This document shows, piece by piece, positions 45,131 through 55,459 of a stretch of DNA of 64,000 nucleotides. The DNA comes from Halovivax gelatinilyticus. GTDB lineage: Archaea; Halobacteriota; Halobacteria; Halobacteriales; Natrialbaceae. Below the pieces are notes generated by a model. It was not told where the DNA came from and did no database searches. It saw only the letters and a program-made list of their open reading frames with translations. Numbering within the stretch: position 1 is the first letter of the stretch; every line of letters starts with the position of its first letter. Location of the stretch: positions 1,005,992 through 1,069,991 of the forward strand of contig NZ_CP101322.1 of assembly GCF_024300625.1 (NCBI RefSeq), written 5' to 3'. Both the position numbers and the translations under genes were made by a program.

Positions 45131-46933
45131 ATGAGCGACAGCGCAACGACGCAACGAGAACGAACAGAATCGAACGAACAAACGGATCGTACACCGGACC
45201 CGCGTGCAGATGACGCACGGACGGAGACGCCACCAGGATCGACGGGGGCGCAGTCGGTCGTACGAGCGCTCGAAGCCGCGAACGTAACGGTCGCGTTCGG
45301 GGTTCAGGGCGGAGCGATCATGCCCGTGTACGACGCACTTGCCGAGTCGTCGATCCGACACGTGACGATGGCCCACGAACAGGGAGCGGCGCACGCCGCG
45401 GACGCCTACGGCGTCGTGGCCGGGGAGCCGGGCGTCTGTCTGGCGACGTCCGGTCCCGGAGCGACCAACCTCGTCACCGGAATCGCCGACGCCAGCATGG
45501 ACTCCGACGCCCTGGTCGCGTTGACCGGCCAGGTGCCGACGTCGTTCGTCGGGAACGACGCCTTCCAGGAAACCGACACCGTCGGCATCACCCGCCCGAT
45601 CACGAAGCACAACTACTTCGTCGACGCGGCCACCGACATCGGCGCCGTCGTCGGCGACGCCTTCGAGCGCTCGCAGGTCGGACGCGCCGGTCCGACGCTG
45701 GTCGATCTCCCGAAAGACGTCACGCAAGCGGAGACGGACGTGACCGCCGACCGACCGACGCCGCCTGCGGTCGAAGCGCCCGACCGGCGCGCCGAGCCGA
45801 CGGCGGTCGAGGCCGCCGCGCGAGCGATCGAAGCCGCCGAACGGCCATTGTGTTTGTTCGGCGGCGGCGTCGTCGCGGCGGGAGCGAGCGACGTCGCGAC
45901 GCGCTTTGCGCGGACGTTCGGAATTCCGGCCACGACGACGATGCCCGGGCTCGGCTCGTTCCCCGAGGACGATTCGCTATCGCTCTCGTTCGCCGGCATG
46001 CACGGCACCGGATACGCCAACATGGCGATCACGCACACGGACTGTCTGATCGCCGTCGGCACCCGGTTCGACGACCGGTTGACGGGCGGCATCGACTCGT
46101 TCGCCCCGAACGCGGCGGTGATTCACGTGGACATCGACCCGGCCGAGATCAGCAAGAACGTCCACGCAGACTATCCGTTGATCGGCGACGCGAGTGCCGT
46201 CCTCGAGCAGCTGAGGGCCGCAGTCGAGACGGCACCGCCGGCCGAGTCGTGGCGCGAGCAGTGTGCTGAATGGAAGGAGACGTATCCACTCACGTACGCG
46301 ATGTGCCGCGAGGAGCCGTTGAAACCGCAATTCGTCGTGGAGGCGGTAGACGAGGCGACCGGAGACGACGCGATCGTCACGACCGGCGTCGGTCAACATC
46401 AGATGTGGGCGGCACAGTTCTGGACGTTCACCGAACCCCGGACGTGGGTCTCCTCACACGGTCTCGGGGCCATGGGGTACGGCCTCCCCGCGGCCATCGG
46501 CGCCCGACTCGCGCTCGACGAGGCCGGCGAACCCGACCGGGACGTCGTCTGTTTCGAGGGCGACGGCTCGTTGCTGATGACGATACAGGCGCTGTCGGTC
46601 GCCGTGCGCGAGAATCTCGACGTCACGGTCGCGGTCCTCAACAACGAGCACATCGGCATGGTCCGCCAGTGGCAGGACGCCTTCTACGAGGGGACCCGAA
46701 TGGCCTCGGAGTACGATTGGGTGCCGGCGTTCGATACGCTCGCCGAGGCGTTCGGTGCACGCGGCTTCCGCGTCGACGATCGCGACGACGTCGCGCCGAC
46801 TATCGAGGAGGCGCTCGGCCACGACGGCCCGTCCGTGATCGATTTTCACGTCGATCCGGAGGAGAACGTGTTTCCGATGGTCCCGAGTGGCGGGTCCAAC
46901 GGCGCGTTCGCCCTGTCGGAGGACCACCTATGA
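45131..46933 (+). CDS. ilvB: Acetolactate synthase large subunit
   Basis: A 600-residue thiamine-diphosphate enzyme that makes acetolactate or acetohydroxybutyrate, first step of valine, leucine and isoleucine synthesis. The catalytic Glu lies in MAHEQGAAHAADAYG near residue 80 and the TPP/Mg motif is GDGSLLMTIQ ... LNNEHIG near 475-505. The N-terminal 35 residues (TTQRERTESNEQTDRTPDP) are a disordered haloarchaeal extension. Translation follows a ~125-base leader after the 24-codon ORF. Its stop overlaps the ilvN start (ATGA). Confidence 0.97.
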   Translation: MSDSATTQRERTESNEQTDRTPDPRADDARTETPPGSTGAQSVVRALEAANVTVAFGVQGGAIMPVYDALAESSIRHVTMAHEQGAAHAADAYGVVAGEPGVCLATSGPGATNLVTGIADASMDSDALVALTGQVPTSFVGNDAFQETDTVGITRPITKHNYFVDAATDIGAVVGDAFERSQVGRAGPTLVDLPKDVTQAETDVTADRPTPPAVEAPDRRAEPTAVEAAARAIEAAERPLCLFGGGVVAAGASDVATRFARTFGIPATTTMPGLGSFPEDDSLSLSFAGMHGTGYANMAITHTDCLIAVGTRFDDRLTGGIDSFAPNAAVIHVDIDPAEISKNVHADYPLIGDASAVLEQLRAAVETAPPAESWREQCAEWKETYPLTYAMCREEPLKPQFVVEAVDEATGDDAIVTTGVGQHQMWAAQFWTFTEPRTWVSSHGLGAMGYGLPAAIGARLALDEAGEPDRDVVCFEGDGSLLMTIQALSVAVRENLDVTVAVLNNEHIGMVRQWQDAFYEGTRMASEYDWVPAFDTLAEAFGARGFRVDDRDDVAPTIEEALGHDGPSVIDFHVDPEENVFPMVPSGGSNGAFALSEDHL

Positions 46934-47673
46934 GTGACGACCGCATCGACGCCGGTTTGCCCGGTCGGGCCCCGTCCGAGCGACCGCAGCCCGAGTCGCG
47001 GCGAACGACCGACGGCGTTCGAATCGATCCCGTCGTCGAGGCCGGCCACGTTCCGCGCCGAGCGGTCGTCTCCGCGCTGGTCGACCACGAACCGGGCGTG
47101 CTCGCGCAGGTGTCCGGCCTGATATCTCGCCGACAGTTCAACATCGAGAGCCTGACCGTCGGGCCGACGACCGTAGACGGCCACGCGCGCATCACGACGG
47201 TCGTCGAGGAAACCGATCCCGGAATCGAACAGCTCAAAAAGCAGCTCCGAAAGCTATCGGCCGTCATCTCAGCCGGCGAGATCGCCGGGGAGACCGTCTC
47301 TCGCGAGCTGGTCCTCGTGAAGGTCCGCGGCGACGATCCCCACCAGGTCCACGCGATCACCCGGATGTACGACGGCGAGACGCTCGACGCCGGCCCGCGA
47401 ACGATCACCGTCGAGCTCACCGGCGACGAGTCCCGAATCGACGCGGCGATCGACGCCTACCGGCGGTTCGGAATCGTCGAAATCGCCCGAACGGGCCAGA
47501 CTGCCCTCGCTCGCGGGGACGTACCGACGACGCCAGGTGAGGAACCCGCCCCGGACTGCCAGGTCGCGAATAGAGAGGGCGAGCCCGACGCGGCGAACAC
47601 CGACACCTCGCGCGCTGGGACGGCGGAACGATCCATCCGAGCCGACGGACGCGGACGAGACACGACCGAGTGA
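46930..47673 (+). CDS. ilvN: Acetolactate synthase small (regulatory) subunit
   Basis: A 247-residue regulatory subunit for IlvB that normally gives feedback inhibition by valine. Two ACT-type halves are visible: [32 protein letters not shown] near 45-75 and the C-terminal [30 protein letters not shown]. Extra disordered segments flank them: about 30 residues in front and 50 behind ([22 protein letters not shown]). The start is ATGA-overlapped with ilvB. Its TGA overlaps a GTG opening an 11-codon ORF that reaches ilvC. Confidence 0.94.
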   Translation: MSDDRIDAGLPGRAPSERPQPESRRTTDGVRIDPVVEAGHVPRRAVVSALVDHEPGVLAQVSGLISRRQFNIESLTVGPTTVDGHARITTVVEETDPGIEQLKKQLRKLSAVISAGEIAGETVSRELVLVKVRGDDPHQVHAITRMYDGETLDAGPRTITVELTGDESRIDAAIDAYRRFGIVEIARTGQTALARGDVPTTPGEEPAPDCQVANREGEPDAANTDTSRAGTAERSIRADGRGRDTTE

Positions 47674-47701
47674 ACCCACGAACGATCACCACCAGAACGA
47701 T

Positions 47702-47705
<4 letters not shown>
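47670..47705 (+). CDS. 11-codon bridging ORF between ilvN and ilvC
   Basis: GTG overlaps the ilvN stop (GTGA), ten codons follow ([10 protein letters not shown]), and the TGA overlaps the ilvC ATG at 47702 (ATGA). The gap between ilvN and ilvC is 28 bases, exactly as between leuB and ilvD. Probably a coupling device if translated. Confidence 0.35.
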
Positions 47706-48978
<1,273 letters not shown>

Positions 48979-48982
<4 letters not shown>

Positions 48983-49491
48983 CCGAGCGATCGACGCGAG
49001 ACGGTCGATCAACGCCCGAGTCGACCGGAATAGAACCGACCCGGCGCCGGGCAGCCGACGATCAGACACGAACACGATCCGCATCGAACGCATTCCGACC
49101 AACCGACCGATCCAGCGCAATGACCGACCACGCGAATCCGACCGACGACACCAGTACAGACGCCGCACAACCGAACCGTCCGACCGATCGCACAGCCCGA
49201 GATCGCGAACGGCCGACGCGATCCTCGTCGCCTCGACGGCTGAAAGACGTCGATCACACCTCGCCCGTCGACGGCCCGATGCGCGCCTTCGAACGCAATC
49301 GAGAGGGGCGAACGGTCAAAACCGACGGTGGTCGACGAACCGAGACGGAGCCCGCGACTGAAGACGATGACGACGAAGCGGCCCACGACGAGGATGGGAC
49401 GCGGCGAATGAGAGACGTCGATCACACCTCGCCCGTAGACGGGCCGAATCGGACGTTCTCGAGAGGCTACGAGGACGACGATCGCGAATGA
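48979..49491 (+). CDS. Disordered protein of the ilv-leu operon with repeated [10 protein letters not shown] motif
   Basis: A 170-residue protein between ilvC and leuC, ATGA-overlapping both, so it is a true operon member. It is rich in Arg, Asp, Thr and Pro with no predicted fold. Two copies of one motif occur: [19 protein letters not shown] near residues 87-105 and [19 protein letters not shown] near 143-161. The rest is filler-like. An internal ATG at residue 48 could be the start. I recall haloarchaeal operons having a small conserved gene at this place. No function is known to me; a docking or scaffold role for the pathway enzymes is a guess. Confidence 0.75.
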
Positions 49492-50906
49492 GCGAGCGGA
49501 CCCTCTACGACGCGGTGTGGGACCGACACCGGGTGCGGCGCCTCCCGAACGGACGCGATCAGCTGTTCGTCGGACGCCACCTGATCCACGAGGTGACGAG
49601 TCCGCAGGCGTTCGGAATGCTCGAAGAACGCGAGTTCGACGTCGCGTATCCCGACCGAACGCACGCGACCGTCGACCACATCGTTCCGACGAGCGACCGG
49701 TCGCGCCCGTTCGACGACGAGGCGGCAGAGCGAATGCTCGCCGAACTCGAAGCGAACGTCGCCGACGCCGGAATCGCGTTCTCCGGACCGGAGACCGGAG
49801 ACCAGGGGATCGTCCACGTGATCGGCCCGGAGCAGGGACTGACCCAGCCCGGAATGACGATCTGCTGTGGCGATTCGCACACCTCGACGCACGGCGCCTT
49901 CGGCGCGCTCGCCTTCGGGATCGGGACGTCTCAGATCCGGGACGTGCTGGCGACGGGGTGTGTCGCCATGGAAAAGCAGGCGGTCCGGCGGATCGAGGTC
50001 ACGGGCGACCTCGGACCGGCCGTCACGGCGAAGGATCTCGCGCTTTCGATCATCCGCACGCTCGGAACCGACGGCGGCGTCGGGTACGTCTACGAGTACG
50101 CGGGCGAGGCGATCGAGCGCCTCGACGTCGAGGGTCGGATGAGCCTCTGTAACATGTCCATCGAGGGTGGTGCCCGCGCCGGCTACGTCAATCCCGACGA
50201 GACCACCTACGAGTGGCTCGCAGAAACGGACGCATTCGTTGACGACCCGGAGCGGTTCGAAGCGCTCCGCCCCTATTGGGAGTCGATCCGGTCGGATCCG
50301 GACGCAACCTACGACGACGTCGTGGAGATAGACGGCTCGGCGATCGAACCCACGGTCACCTGGGGAACCACCCCGGCACACGCCGTCGGCATCACCGAAC
50401 CGATTCCCGATCCGGAATCGCTGGCGCCGTCGAAACGGGCGGTCGCCCAGCGGGCCCAGAAACACACGCGAGTGAGCCCCGGCGAGACGATGGACGGCTA
50501 CGAGATCGACGTCGCGTTTCTCGGCTCGTGTACGAACGCCAGGCTGTCGGATCTCGCCGCGGCGGCGCGGGTCGTCGAGGGCCGCGAGGTCCACCGGGAC
50601 GTTCGGGCGCTGGTCGTTCCCGGAAGCCAACGAGTCAAAGCGGCGGCCGAACGGGAAGGGATAGCCGAGACGTTCGAGACGGCCGGCTTCGAGTGGCGCG
50701 AGCCGGGCTGTTCGATGTGTCTCGGGATGAACGACGACCGGCTGGTCGGCGACGAAGCCTGCGCGTCCTCCTCGAATCGGAACTTCGTCGGTCGCCAGGG
50801 GAGTCAGGAGGGCCGTACCGTGTTGATGAGTCCGCCGATGGTGGCGGCCGCGGCGGTGACGGGATCGGTGACCGACGTGCGCGAACTGGAGGTGCCCGCC
50901 CGATGA
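49488..50906 (+). CDS. leuC: 3-isopropylmalate dehydratase large subunit
   Basis: A 472-residue aconitase-family subunit that with LeuD isomerises 2- to 3-isopropylmalate. The 4Fe-4S ligands are Cys in FLGSCTNARLSDL near residue 347 and the pair in PGCSMCLGMNDDRL near 407-410. TICCGDSHTSTHGAFGALAFGIGTSQI is near 125-150 and NRNFVGRQGSQEGRTVLMSPPMVAAAAVTG near the end. Starts and ends in ATGA overlaps. Confidence 0.97.
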   Translation: MSERTLYDAVWDRHRVRRLPNGRDQLFVGRHLIHEVTSPQAFGMLEEREFDVAYPDRTHATVDHIVPTSDRSRPFDDEAAERMLAELEANVADAGIAFSGPETGDQGIVHVIGPEQGLTQPGMTICCGDSHTSTHGAFGALAFGIGTSQIRDVLATGCVAMEKQAVRRIEVTGDLGPAVTAKDLALSIIRTLGTDGGVGYVYEYAGEAIERLDVEGRMSLCNMSIEGGARAGYVNPDETTYEWLAETDAFVDDPERFEALRPYWESIRSDPDATYDDVVEIDGSAIEPTVTWGTTPAHAVGITEPIPDPESLAPSKRAVAQRAQKHTRVSPGETMDGYEIDVAFLGSCTNARLSDLAAAARVVEGREVHRDVRALVVPGSQRVKAAAEREGIAETFETAGFEWREPGCSMCLGMNDDRLVGDEACASSSNRNFVGRQGSQEGRTVLMSPPMVAAAAVTGSVTDVRELEVPAR

Positions 50907-51652
50907 CCGACGAGCGAGCGGCGACCGTCGAGCGCGTCAGCGCGAGCGCCGTTCCGGTCCGGGGCAACGACGTCGACACCGACCAGATTATTCCCGCGCG
51001 CTTTCTCAAGGCGGTCACGTTCGACGGCCTCGGCCAGTTCGCGTTCTTCGACCAGCGGTTCGACAGCGCGACTCCGAAGGGGTCGCGAGACGGAGACGGC
51101 GATAGCGCGGCCCAAAGCGCCGCGCACCACTCGAGCGGGCAGCGCCCGCGAGAAGAAGCCGTCGGAGCAACCGACAATCCGCTGGAGCACCCGTTCAACG
51201 AGGAGCGATTCGCGGGGGCGTCACTGCTCGTGGTGAACGCGAACTTCGGCTGTGGCTCCTCGCGCGAGCACGCGCCGCAGGCGCTCAAACGCTGGGGGAT
51301 CGACGCCATCGTCGGCGAGAGTTTCGCCGAGATCTTCGCGGGGAACTGTCTCGCCCTCGGGATCCCGACCGCGACGCTCGATCCTGACTCGATATCGAGC
51401 CTGCAGGCGTGGATCGAACGCAATCCGGCCGAACCGGTGACGCTCGACCTTCTCGAGGGGGTACTCGAATACGGCGACCGAACGCTCGAGGTCTCGATCG
51501 ACGAGTCCCACCGTCGAGCGCTGACCGAGGGGACGTGGGATACGACGTCGCTGATGCGATCGAATCGAGCGGCCGTCGACGAGACGGCGCGGTCGCTCCC
51601 GTACGTGCAGACCGAATCGACCGACGGCGACGCCACCGGAGCGGACCGATGA
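50903..51652 (+). CDS. leuD: 3-isopropylmalate dehydratase small subunit
   Basis: A 249-residue swivelling-domain partner of LeuC. Signature [24 protein letters not shown] near residues 21-44 and [15 protein letters not shown] near 113-127. Typical LeuD is about 200 residues. Two extra parts are present: a disordered insert of about 30 residues ([20 protein letters not shown]) and a short tail. ATGA overlap at both ends. Confidence 0.95.
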   Translation: MTDERAATVERVSASAVPVRGNDVDTDQIIPARFLKAVTFDGLGQFAFFDQRFDSATPKGSRDGDGDSAAQSAAHHSSGQRPREEAVGATDNPLEHPFNEERFAGASLLVVNANFGCGSSREHAPQALKRWGIDAIVGESFAEIFAGNCLALGIPTATLDPDSISSLQAWIERNPAEPVTLDLLEGVLEYGDRTLEVSIDESHRRALTEGTWDTTSLMRSNRAAVDETARSLPYVQTESTDGDATGADR

Positions 51653-52641
51653 CCGAGACGATCGCCGTCGTTCCCGGCGACGGTATCGGACCCGACGTGA
51701 CGGCGGCCGCGGTCGCTGTCCTCGAGTCGCTCGGGGTGGGATGTACCTTCGAGGAGTATCCCGCGGGCGATCGCGTCAGAGCAGATCGCGGAACCGCGCT
51801 GCCCGCGGAGACGGAAGCGGCCGTCACCTCGGCGGACGCGACGCTGTTCGGTGCGGTCGGTGAGACGGCGGCCGACGTCATCCTCCCGCTCCGTCGGGCG
51901 ATCGACGCGTTCGTCAACGTCCGGCCCGCCCGGACCTATCCCGGCGTCGACGCGCTCCGTCCTGAGACGGACGTCGTATTCCTCAGAGAGAACACGGAGG
52001 GCGTGTACGCGGGTCACGAGTCGCGGCTCACCGACGACGTCGCCACGCTCACGCGAGTGAGTACGCGACCGGCGGCCCGGCGGCTGGCCGAATACGCCTG
52101 CGAGCACGTCGACGACGCGAACGCGGAGGGTATCACCGTCGTCCACAAGGCGAACGTGATGAGCGAGACGGACGGCCTCTTTCGCGACACGGTGTGTGCG
52201 GTCGCCGAGCGAGCGGACGTCGCCACCGAGGAGGTGTTGCTGGACGCGTTCGCGACCAGAATCTGTCTCGATCCCGCCCAGTTCGACGTCGTCGTCTGTC
52301 CGAACCTCGCCGGCGACGTCCTCTCTGACCTGGCGGCCGGACTGGTGGGCGGGCTCGGTCTCTTGCCGTCGGCGAACGTCGGCCCCGAGCGGGCGCTGTT
52401 CGAACCGGTTCACGGCACCGCTCCGGACATCGCCGAGCGGGGCGTCGCGAACCCGACCGCGGCGATCCTGTCGGGCGCGATGGTCCTCGAGTATCTGGGC
52501 TCCGACGAGGAAGCGAACGCGGTTCGCCGGGCCGTCGAGTCGGTTCTCGAATCGGGTCCGCGGACGCCCGACCTCGGCGGCACTGCGACGACCGACGACG
52601 TCACCGAGGCCGTTATCGAGCGAGTGAGGCCGGGGCGATGA
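51649..52641 (+). CDS. leuB: 3-isopropylmalate dehydrogenase
   Basis: A 330-residue beta-decarboxylating dehydrogenase that completes the leucine-specific steps using NAD. Motifs are [12 protein letters not shown] at residues 7-18, [15 protein letters not shown] near 106, [13 protein letters not shown] near 165, and [33 protein letters not shown] near 250-282. The ATGA start overlaps leuD. Its stop also overlaps the ATG of an 11-codon ORF reaching ilvD. Confidence 0.96.
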   Translation: MTETIAVVPGDGIGPDVTAAAVAVLESLGVGCTFEEYPAGDRVRADRGTALPAETEAAVTSADATLFGAVGETAADVILPLRRAIDAFVNVRPARTYPGVDALRPETDVVFLRENTEGVYAGHESRLTDDVATLTRVSTRPAARRLAEYACEHVDDANAEGITVVHKANVMSETDGLFRDTVCAVAERADVATEEVLLDAFATRICLDPAQFDVVVCPNLAGDVLSDLAAGLVGGLGLLPSANVGPERALFEPVHGTAPDIAERGVANPTAAILSGAMVLEYLGSDEEANAVRRAVESVLESGPRTPDLGGTATTDDVTEAVIERVRPGR

Positions 52642-52673
52642 CGACGAACCTCCAACGAGGCGGATCACCATGA
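52638..52673 (+). CDS. 11-codon bridging ORF between leuB and ilvD
   Basis: ATG overlaps the leuB stop (ATGA at 52638-52641). The frame [11 protein letters not shown] ends in a TGA that overlaps the ilvD ATG at 52670 (ATGA). It spans a 28-base gap and contains GAGGCGG, a possible ribosome-binding site for ilvD. Confidence 0.35.
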   Translation: MTTNLQRGGSP

Positions 52674-54391
52674 CACGAGACGACACCGAACGATCGACGG
52701 AGACGCTACCGAGCAGAGAGATCGCCGAGGGCCCAGACCGCGCACCCCATCGGGCGATGTTCTACGCCATGGGCTACGACGAGTCGGACCTCGACTCGCC
52801 GATGGTCGGGATCGCCAACCCGGCCGCCGACATCACGCCCTGTAACGTTCACTTAGACGACCTCGCGGACGCGGCGAGAGAGGGCGTCGAGCGAGCGGAC
52901 GGGATGGCGATCGAATTCGGGACGATCACCATCTCCGATGCCATCTCGATGGGAACCGAGGGGATGAAGGCGTCGCTCGTCTCCCGAGAGGTGATCGCCG
53001 ACTCCGTCGAACTGGTCGCCTTCGGCGAGCGCTTAGACGGGCTCGTGACGCTGGCGGGCTGCGATAAGAACCTGCCCGGCATGATGATGGCGGCGATCCG
53101 AACCGACCTGCCGACCGTCTTTTGCTACGGCGGCACTATCCTACCGGGCGAGCTCCACGGCGAGGACGTCACCATCCAGGACGTCTTCGAGGGCGTCGGC
53201 GCCCACGCCGAGGGCGACATGAGTCGCGAGGAGCTAGCGGAACTCGAACACGCGGCCTGTCCCGGCCCCGGTTCCTGCGCCGGCATGTACACCGCGAACA
53301 CGATGGCCTCGATGAGCGAGGCGCTCGGACTCGCCCCGCTCGGCTCGGCGACCGCACCCGCCGTCACCGACGAGCGCGTCGAGATCGCGGCCGAAGCCGG
53401 TGAACTCGCACTCGAAGTGATCGAAGCAGATCGCCGCCCATCCGACGTCCTCAGCCGGGAGTCGTTCGAAAACGCAATCACGCTCGACGTGGCGATCGGC
53501 GGGTCGACGAACTCCGTCCTCCACCTGCTCGCGCTGGCGGCCGAAGCCGGCATCGATCTCGCCATCGAGGATTTCGACGAGATCTCCCGCCGGACGCCAC
53601 ACATCGTCGACGTTCGCCCCGGCGGAACGCACGTGATGGCAGACCTCCACCAGCAGGGCGGGATTCCGGTCGTGCTCCGACGGCTCCTCGAGGCGGGGCT
53701 GCTTCACGGCGACGCGATGACGGTGACGGGCCGGACGATCGCCGACGAAATCGAATCGCTCTCGCTGCCGACCGACGACGAAGTCGACCCGGCGGTCGTC
53801 CGCCCGCTCGCAGATCCGATCCACGAGGAGGGCGCACTCGTCGTCCTCACCGGGAACCTCGCCCCCGACGGCGCCGTGTTGAAGGTGACCGGCGACGACG
53901 AACTCCACCATCGGGGTCCGGCCCGCGTCTTCGAACGCGAGGAGGAGGCGATGGCGTGGGTTCAGTCGGGCGGTATCGAATCCGGTGACGTCGTCGTGAT
54001 CCGGAACGAGGGGCCCCGGGGCGGACCCGGTATGCGCGAGATGCTCGGCGTCACGGCCGCGGTCGTCGGACAGGGTCACGAGGACGACGTCGCGCTGCTG
54101 ACCGACGGGCGATTCTCCGGGGCGACGCGCGGGCCGATGATCGGCCACGTCGCCCCCGAGGCGTTTGCGGGGGGACCCATCGCCGCGGTCGAAGACGGCG
54201 ATACGGTGACCGTCGACATTCCGAACCGCGAGCTCTCGGTGGCGCTATCTGACGATGAACTCGCCTCCCGGCTGGCCGAGAGAGACGAGCCCGACCCTGC
54301 TTACACCTCGGGCGTCCTCGCGAAGTACGGCGCGGCGTTCGACTCGGCGGCCAACGGCGCGGTGACGAACCCCGCGGTGAAACGCGAGTGA
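52670..54391 (+). CDS. ilvD: Dihydroxy-acid dehydratase
   Basis: A 573-residue Fe-S dehydratase that forms 2-ketoisovalerate and 2-keto-3-methylvalerate. The cluster cysteines are in CDKNLPGMMMA near residue 123 and CPGPGSCAGMYTANTMASMSEALG near 197-203, with TPCNVHLDDLAD near 57. C-terminal FSGATRGPMIGHVAPEAFAGGPIA is the conserved catalytic region with its Ser. Full length. It ends the ilv-leu run. Confidence 0.97.
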   Translation: MTRDDTERSTETLPSREIAEGPDRAPHRAMFYAMGYDESDLDSPMVGIANPAADITPCNVHLDDLADAAREGVERADGMAIEFGTITISDAISMGTEGMKASLVSREVIADSVELVAFGERLDGLVTLAGCDKNLPGMMMAAIRTDLPTVFCYGGTILPGELHGEDVTIQDVFEGVGAHAEGDMSREELAELEHAACPGPGSCAGMYTANTMASMSEALGLAPLGSATAPAVTDERVEIAAEAGELALEVIEADRRPSDVLSRESFENAITLDVAIGGSTNSVLHLLALAAEAGIDLAIEDFDEISRRTPHIVDVRPGGTHVMADLHQQGGIPVVLRRLLEAGLLHGDAMTVTGRTIADEIESLSLPTDDEVDPAVVRPLADPIHEEGALVVLTGNLAPDGAVLKVTGDDELHHRGPARVFEREEEAMAWVQSGGIESGDVVVIRNEGPRGGPGMREMLGVTAAVVGQGHEDDVALLTDGRFSGATRGPMIGHVAPEAFAGGPIAAVEDGDTVTVDIPNRELSVALSDDELASRLAERDEPDPAYTSGVLAKYGAAFDSAANGAVTNPAVKRE

Positions 54392-54456
54392 GCATCGGTC
54401 GTGGTGAATCTTCGTTCACACCGTATTGATGTCGATCCGACCGCAACCGTCACTCG

Positions 54457-55458
54457 ATGGAGCGCGAACTTGCGCGAATTCTGGGCCGGGACGGCGTCGA
54501 GTACGTCGAGGAGCGCTTTCGCGTCGACGCCGACGAACTGGCCGAGATTCGGTCACGAAACCTGCGCGGCTGCGTCGTCGTCGCGATCGTCGACGAGGGG
54601 CGGATCGTCCTCGTCGAGAACGAGTGGCTGGACGGTCCCGGATTGCCGGGTGGCGGCGTCGAACCGGGCGAACGGTTCGAAACCGCGGCGAAACGCGAAG
54701 CCAGAGAAGAGACCGGAATCGTCGTCGAGATCGACCGACCGTGGCGGGTCATCCGGTCGGAGTTCGAGCGCGACGGCGAGGTTATAGAGACCGAGTTCGC
54801 CGTCTTCTACCTGGCGACGCCGGTGGACGAGGGAGACGTCGGCGAGGATCTCGGCGTGGCTGACGAGGAGATAGCGCGGGCCGGGTGGTTCGATTCACCG
54901 CCGACCGACGCCTTCCAGCCGGACGTGATCGAAACGGCGCTGGAAGAAGCCCGAGAACCGACCGACGGAGCCGGTGAAATCGATCGTTCGTCGAGGCGCG
55001 TCCACGTAGACGACCTGGAGTGGATCGAGTTCGACGAGATGGCGGTTCGAAGAAAGCGCCTGGGCGCGGCGACCGACGGATCGCAACTCGGGGCCAGCCT
55101 CTACGAGCTGCCACCCGGCGGCGAGTCCTGGCCCTATCACTACCACACGGCGAACGAGGAGGCGATGTACGTCCTCTCGGGGACCGGCACGCTTCGGTTG
55201 GCCGACGAATCCGTTGCGATCGACGCCGGCGACTACGTCACGTTTCCGGCCGACGAGACGGGCGCACACGAGCTACGAAACGACGGAACGGAACCGCTTC
55301 GGTACCTGCTCGTCTCGACGATGCTCGAGCCCGACGTGACCGTCTACCCCGATTCGGAGAAAGTGGGCGTCTTCGTCGGTTCCCCGCCGGGCGGTCAGGG
55401 TGACCGTTCGCTGTACGGCTACTACGAAATCGATTCGGACGTCTCCTACTGGGAGTGA
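54457..55458 (+). CDS. Nudix hydrolase fused to a cupin domain
   Basis: A 333-residue two-domain protein. Residues about 35-165 are a Nudix domain (GCVVVAIVDEGRIVLVEN, Nudix box GGGVEPGERFETAAKREAREETGI near 66-88), which hydrolyses nucleoside-diphosphate-X compounds. Residues about 185-333 are a cupin (ASLYELPPGGESWPYHYHTANEEAMYVLSGTGTLRLADES, with the HxHxxxxE-type metal site and PADETGAHELRNDG). Each is usually a separate protein, so the substrate may be a nucleotide sugar handled by both. It starts 65 bases after ilvD. The C-terminus is aromatic (GYYEIDSDVSYWE). Confidence 0.85.
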   Translation: MERELARILGRDGVEYVEERFRVDADELAEIRSRNLRGCVVVAIVDEGRIVLVENEWLDGPGLPGGGVEPGERFETAAKREAREETGIVVEIDRPWRVIRSEFERDGEVIETEFAVFYLATPVDEGDVGEDLGVADEEIARAGWFDSPPTDAFQPDVIETALEEAREPTDGAGEIDRSSRRVHVDDLEWIEFDEMAVRRKRLGAATDGSQLGASLYELPPGGESWPYHYHTANEEAMYVLSGTGTLRLADESVAIDAGDYVTFPADETGAHELRNDGTEPLRYLLVSTMLEPDVTVYPDSEKVGVFVGSPPGGQGDRSLYGYYEIDSDVSYWE

Positions 55459-55459
55459 G

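Noticed and set aside
44772-45134. 120-residue plus-strand ORF between leuA and ilvB
   Set aside because: Basic and low-complexity; it conflicts with the promoter, leader ORF and hairpin found there.
50635-52686. 683-residue minus-strand ORF opposite leuD/leuB
   Set aside because: Shadow frame; composition is unlike acidic haloarchaeal proteins and the opposite strand has clear leu genes.
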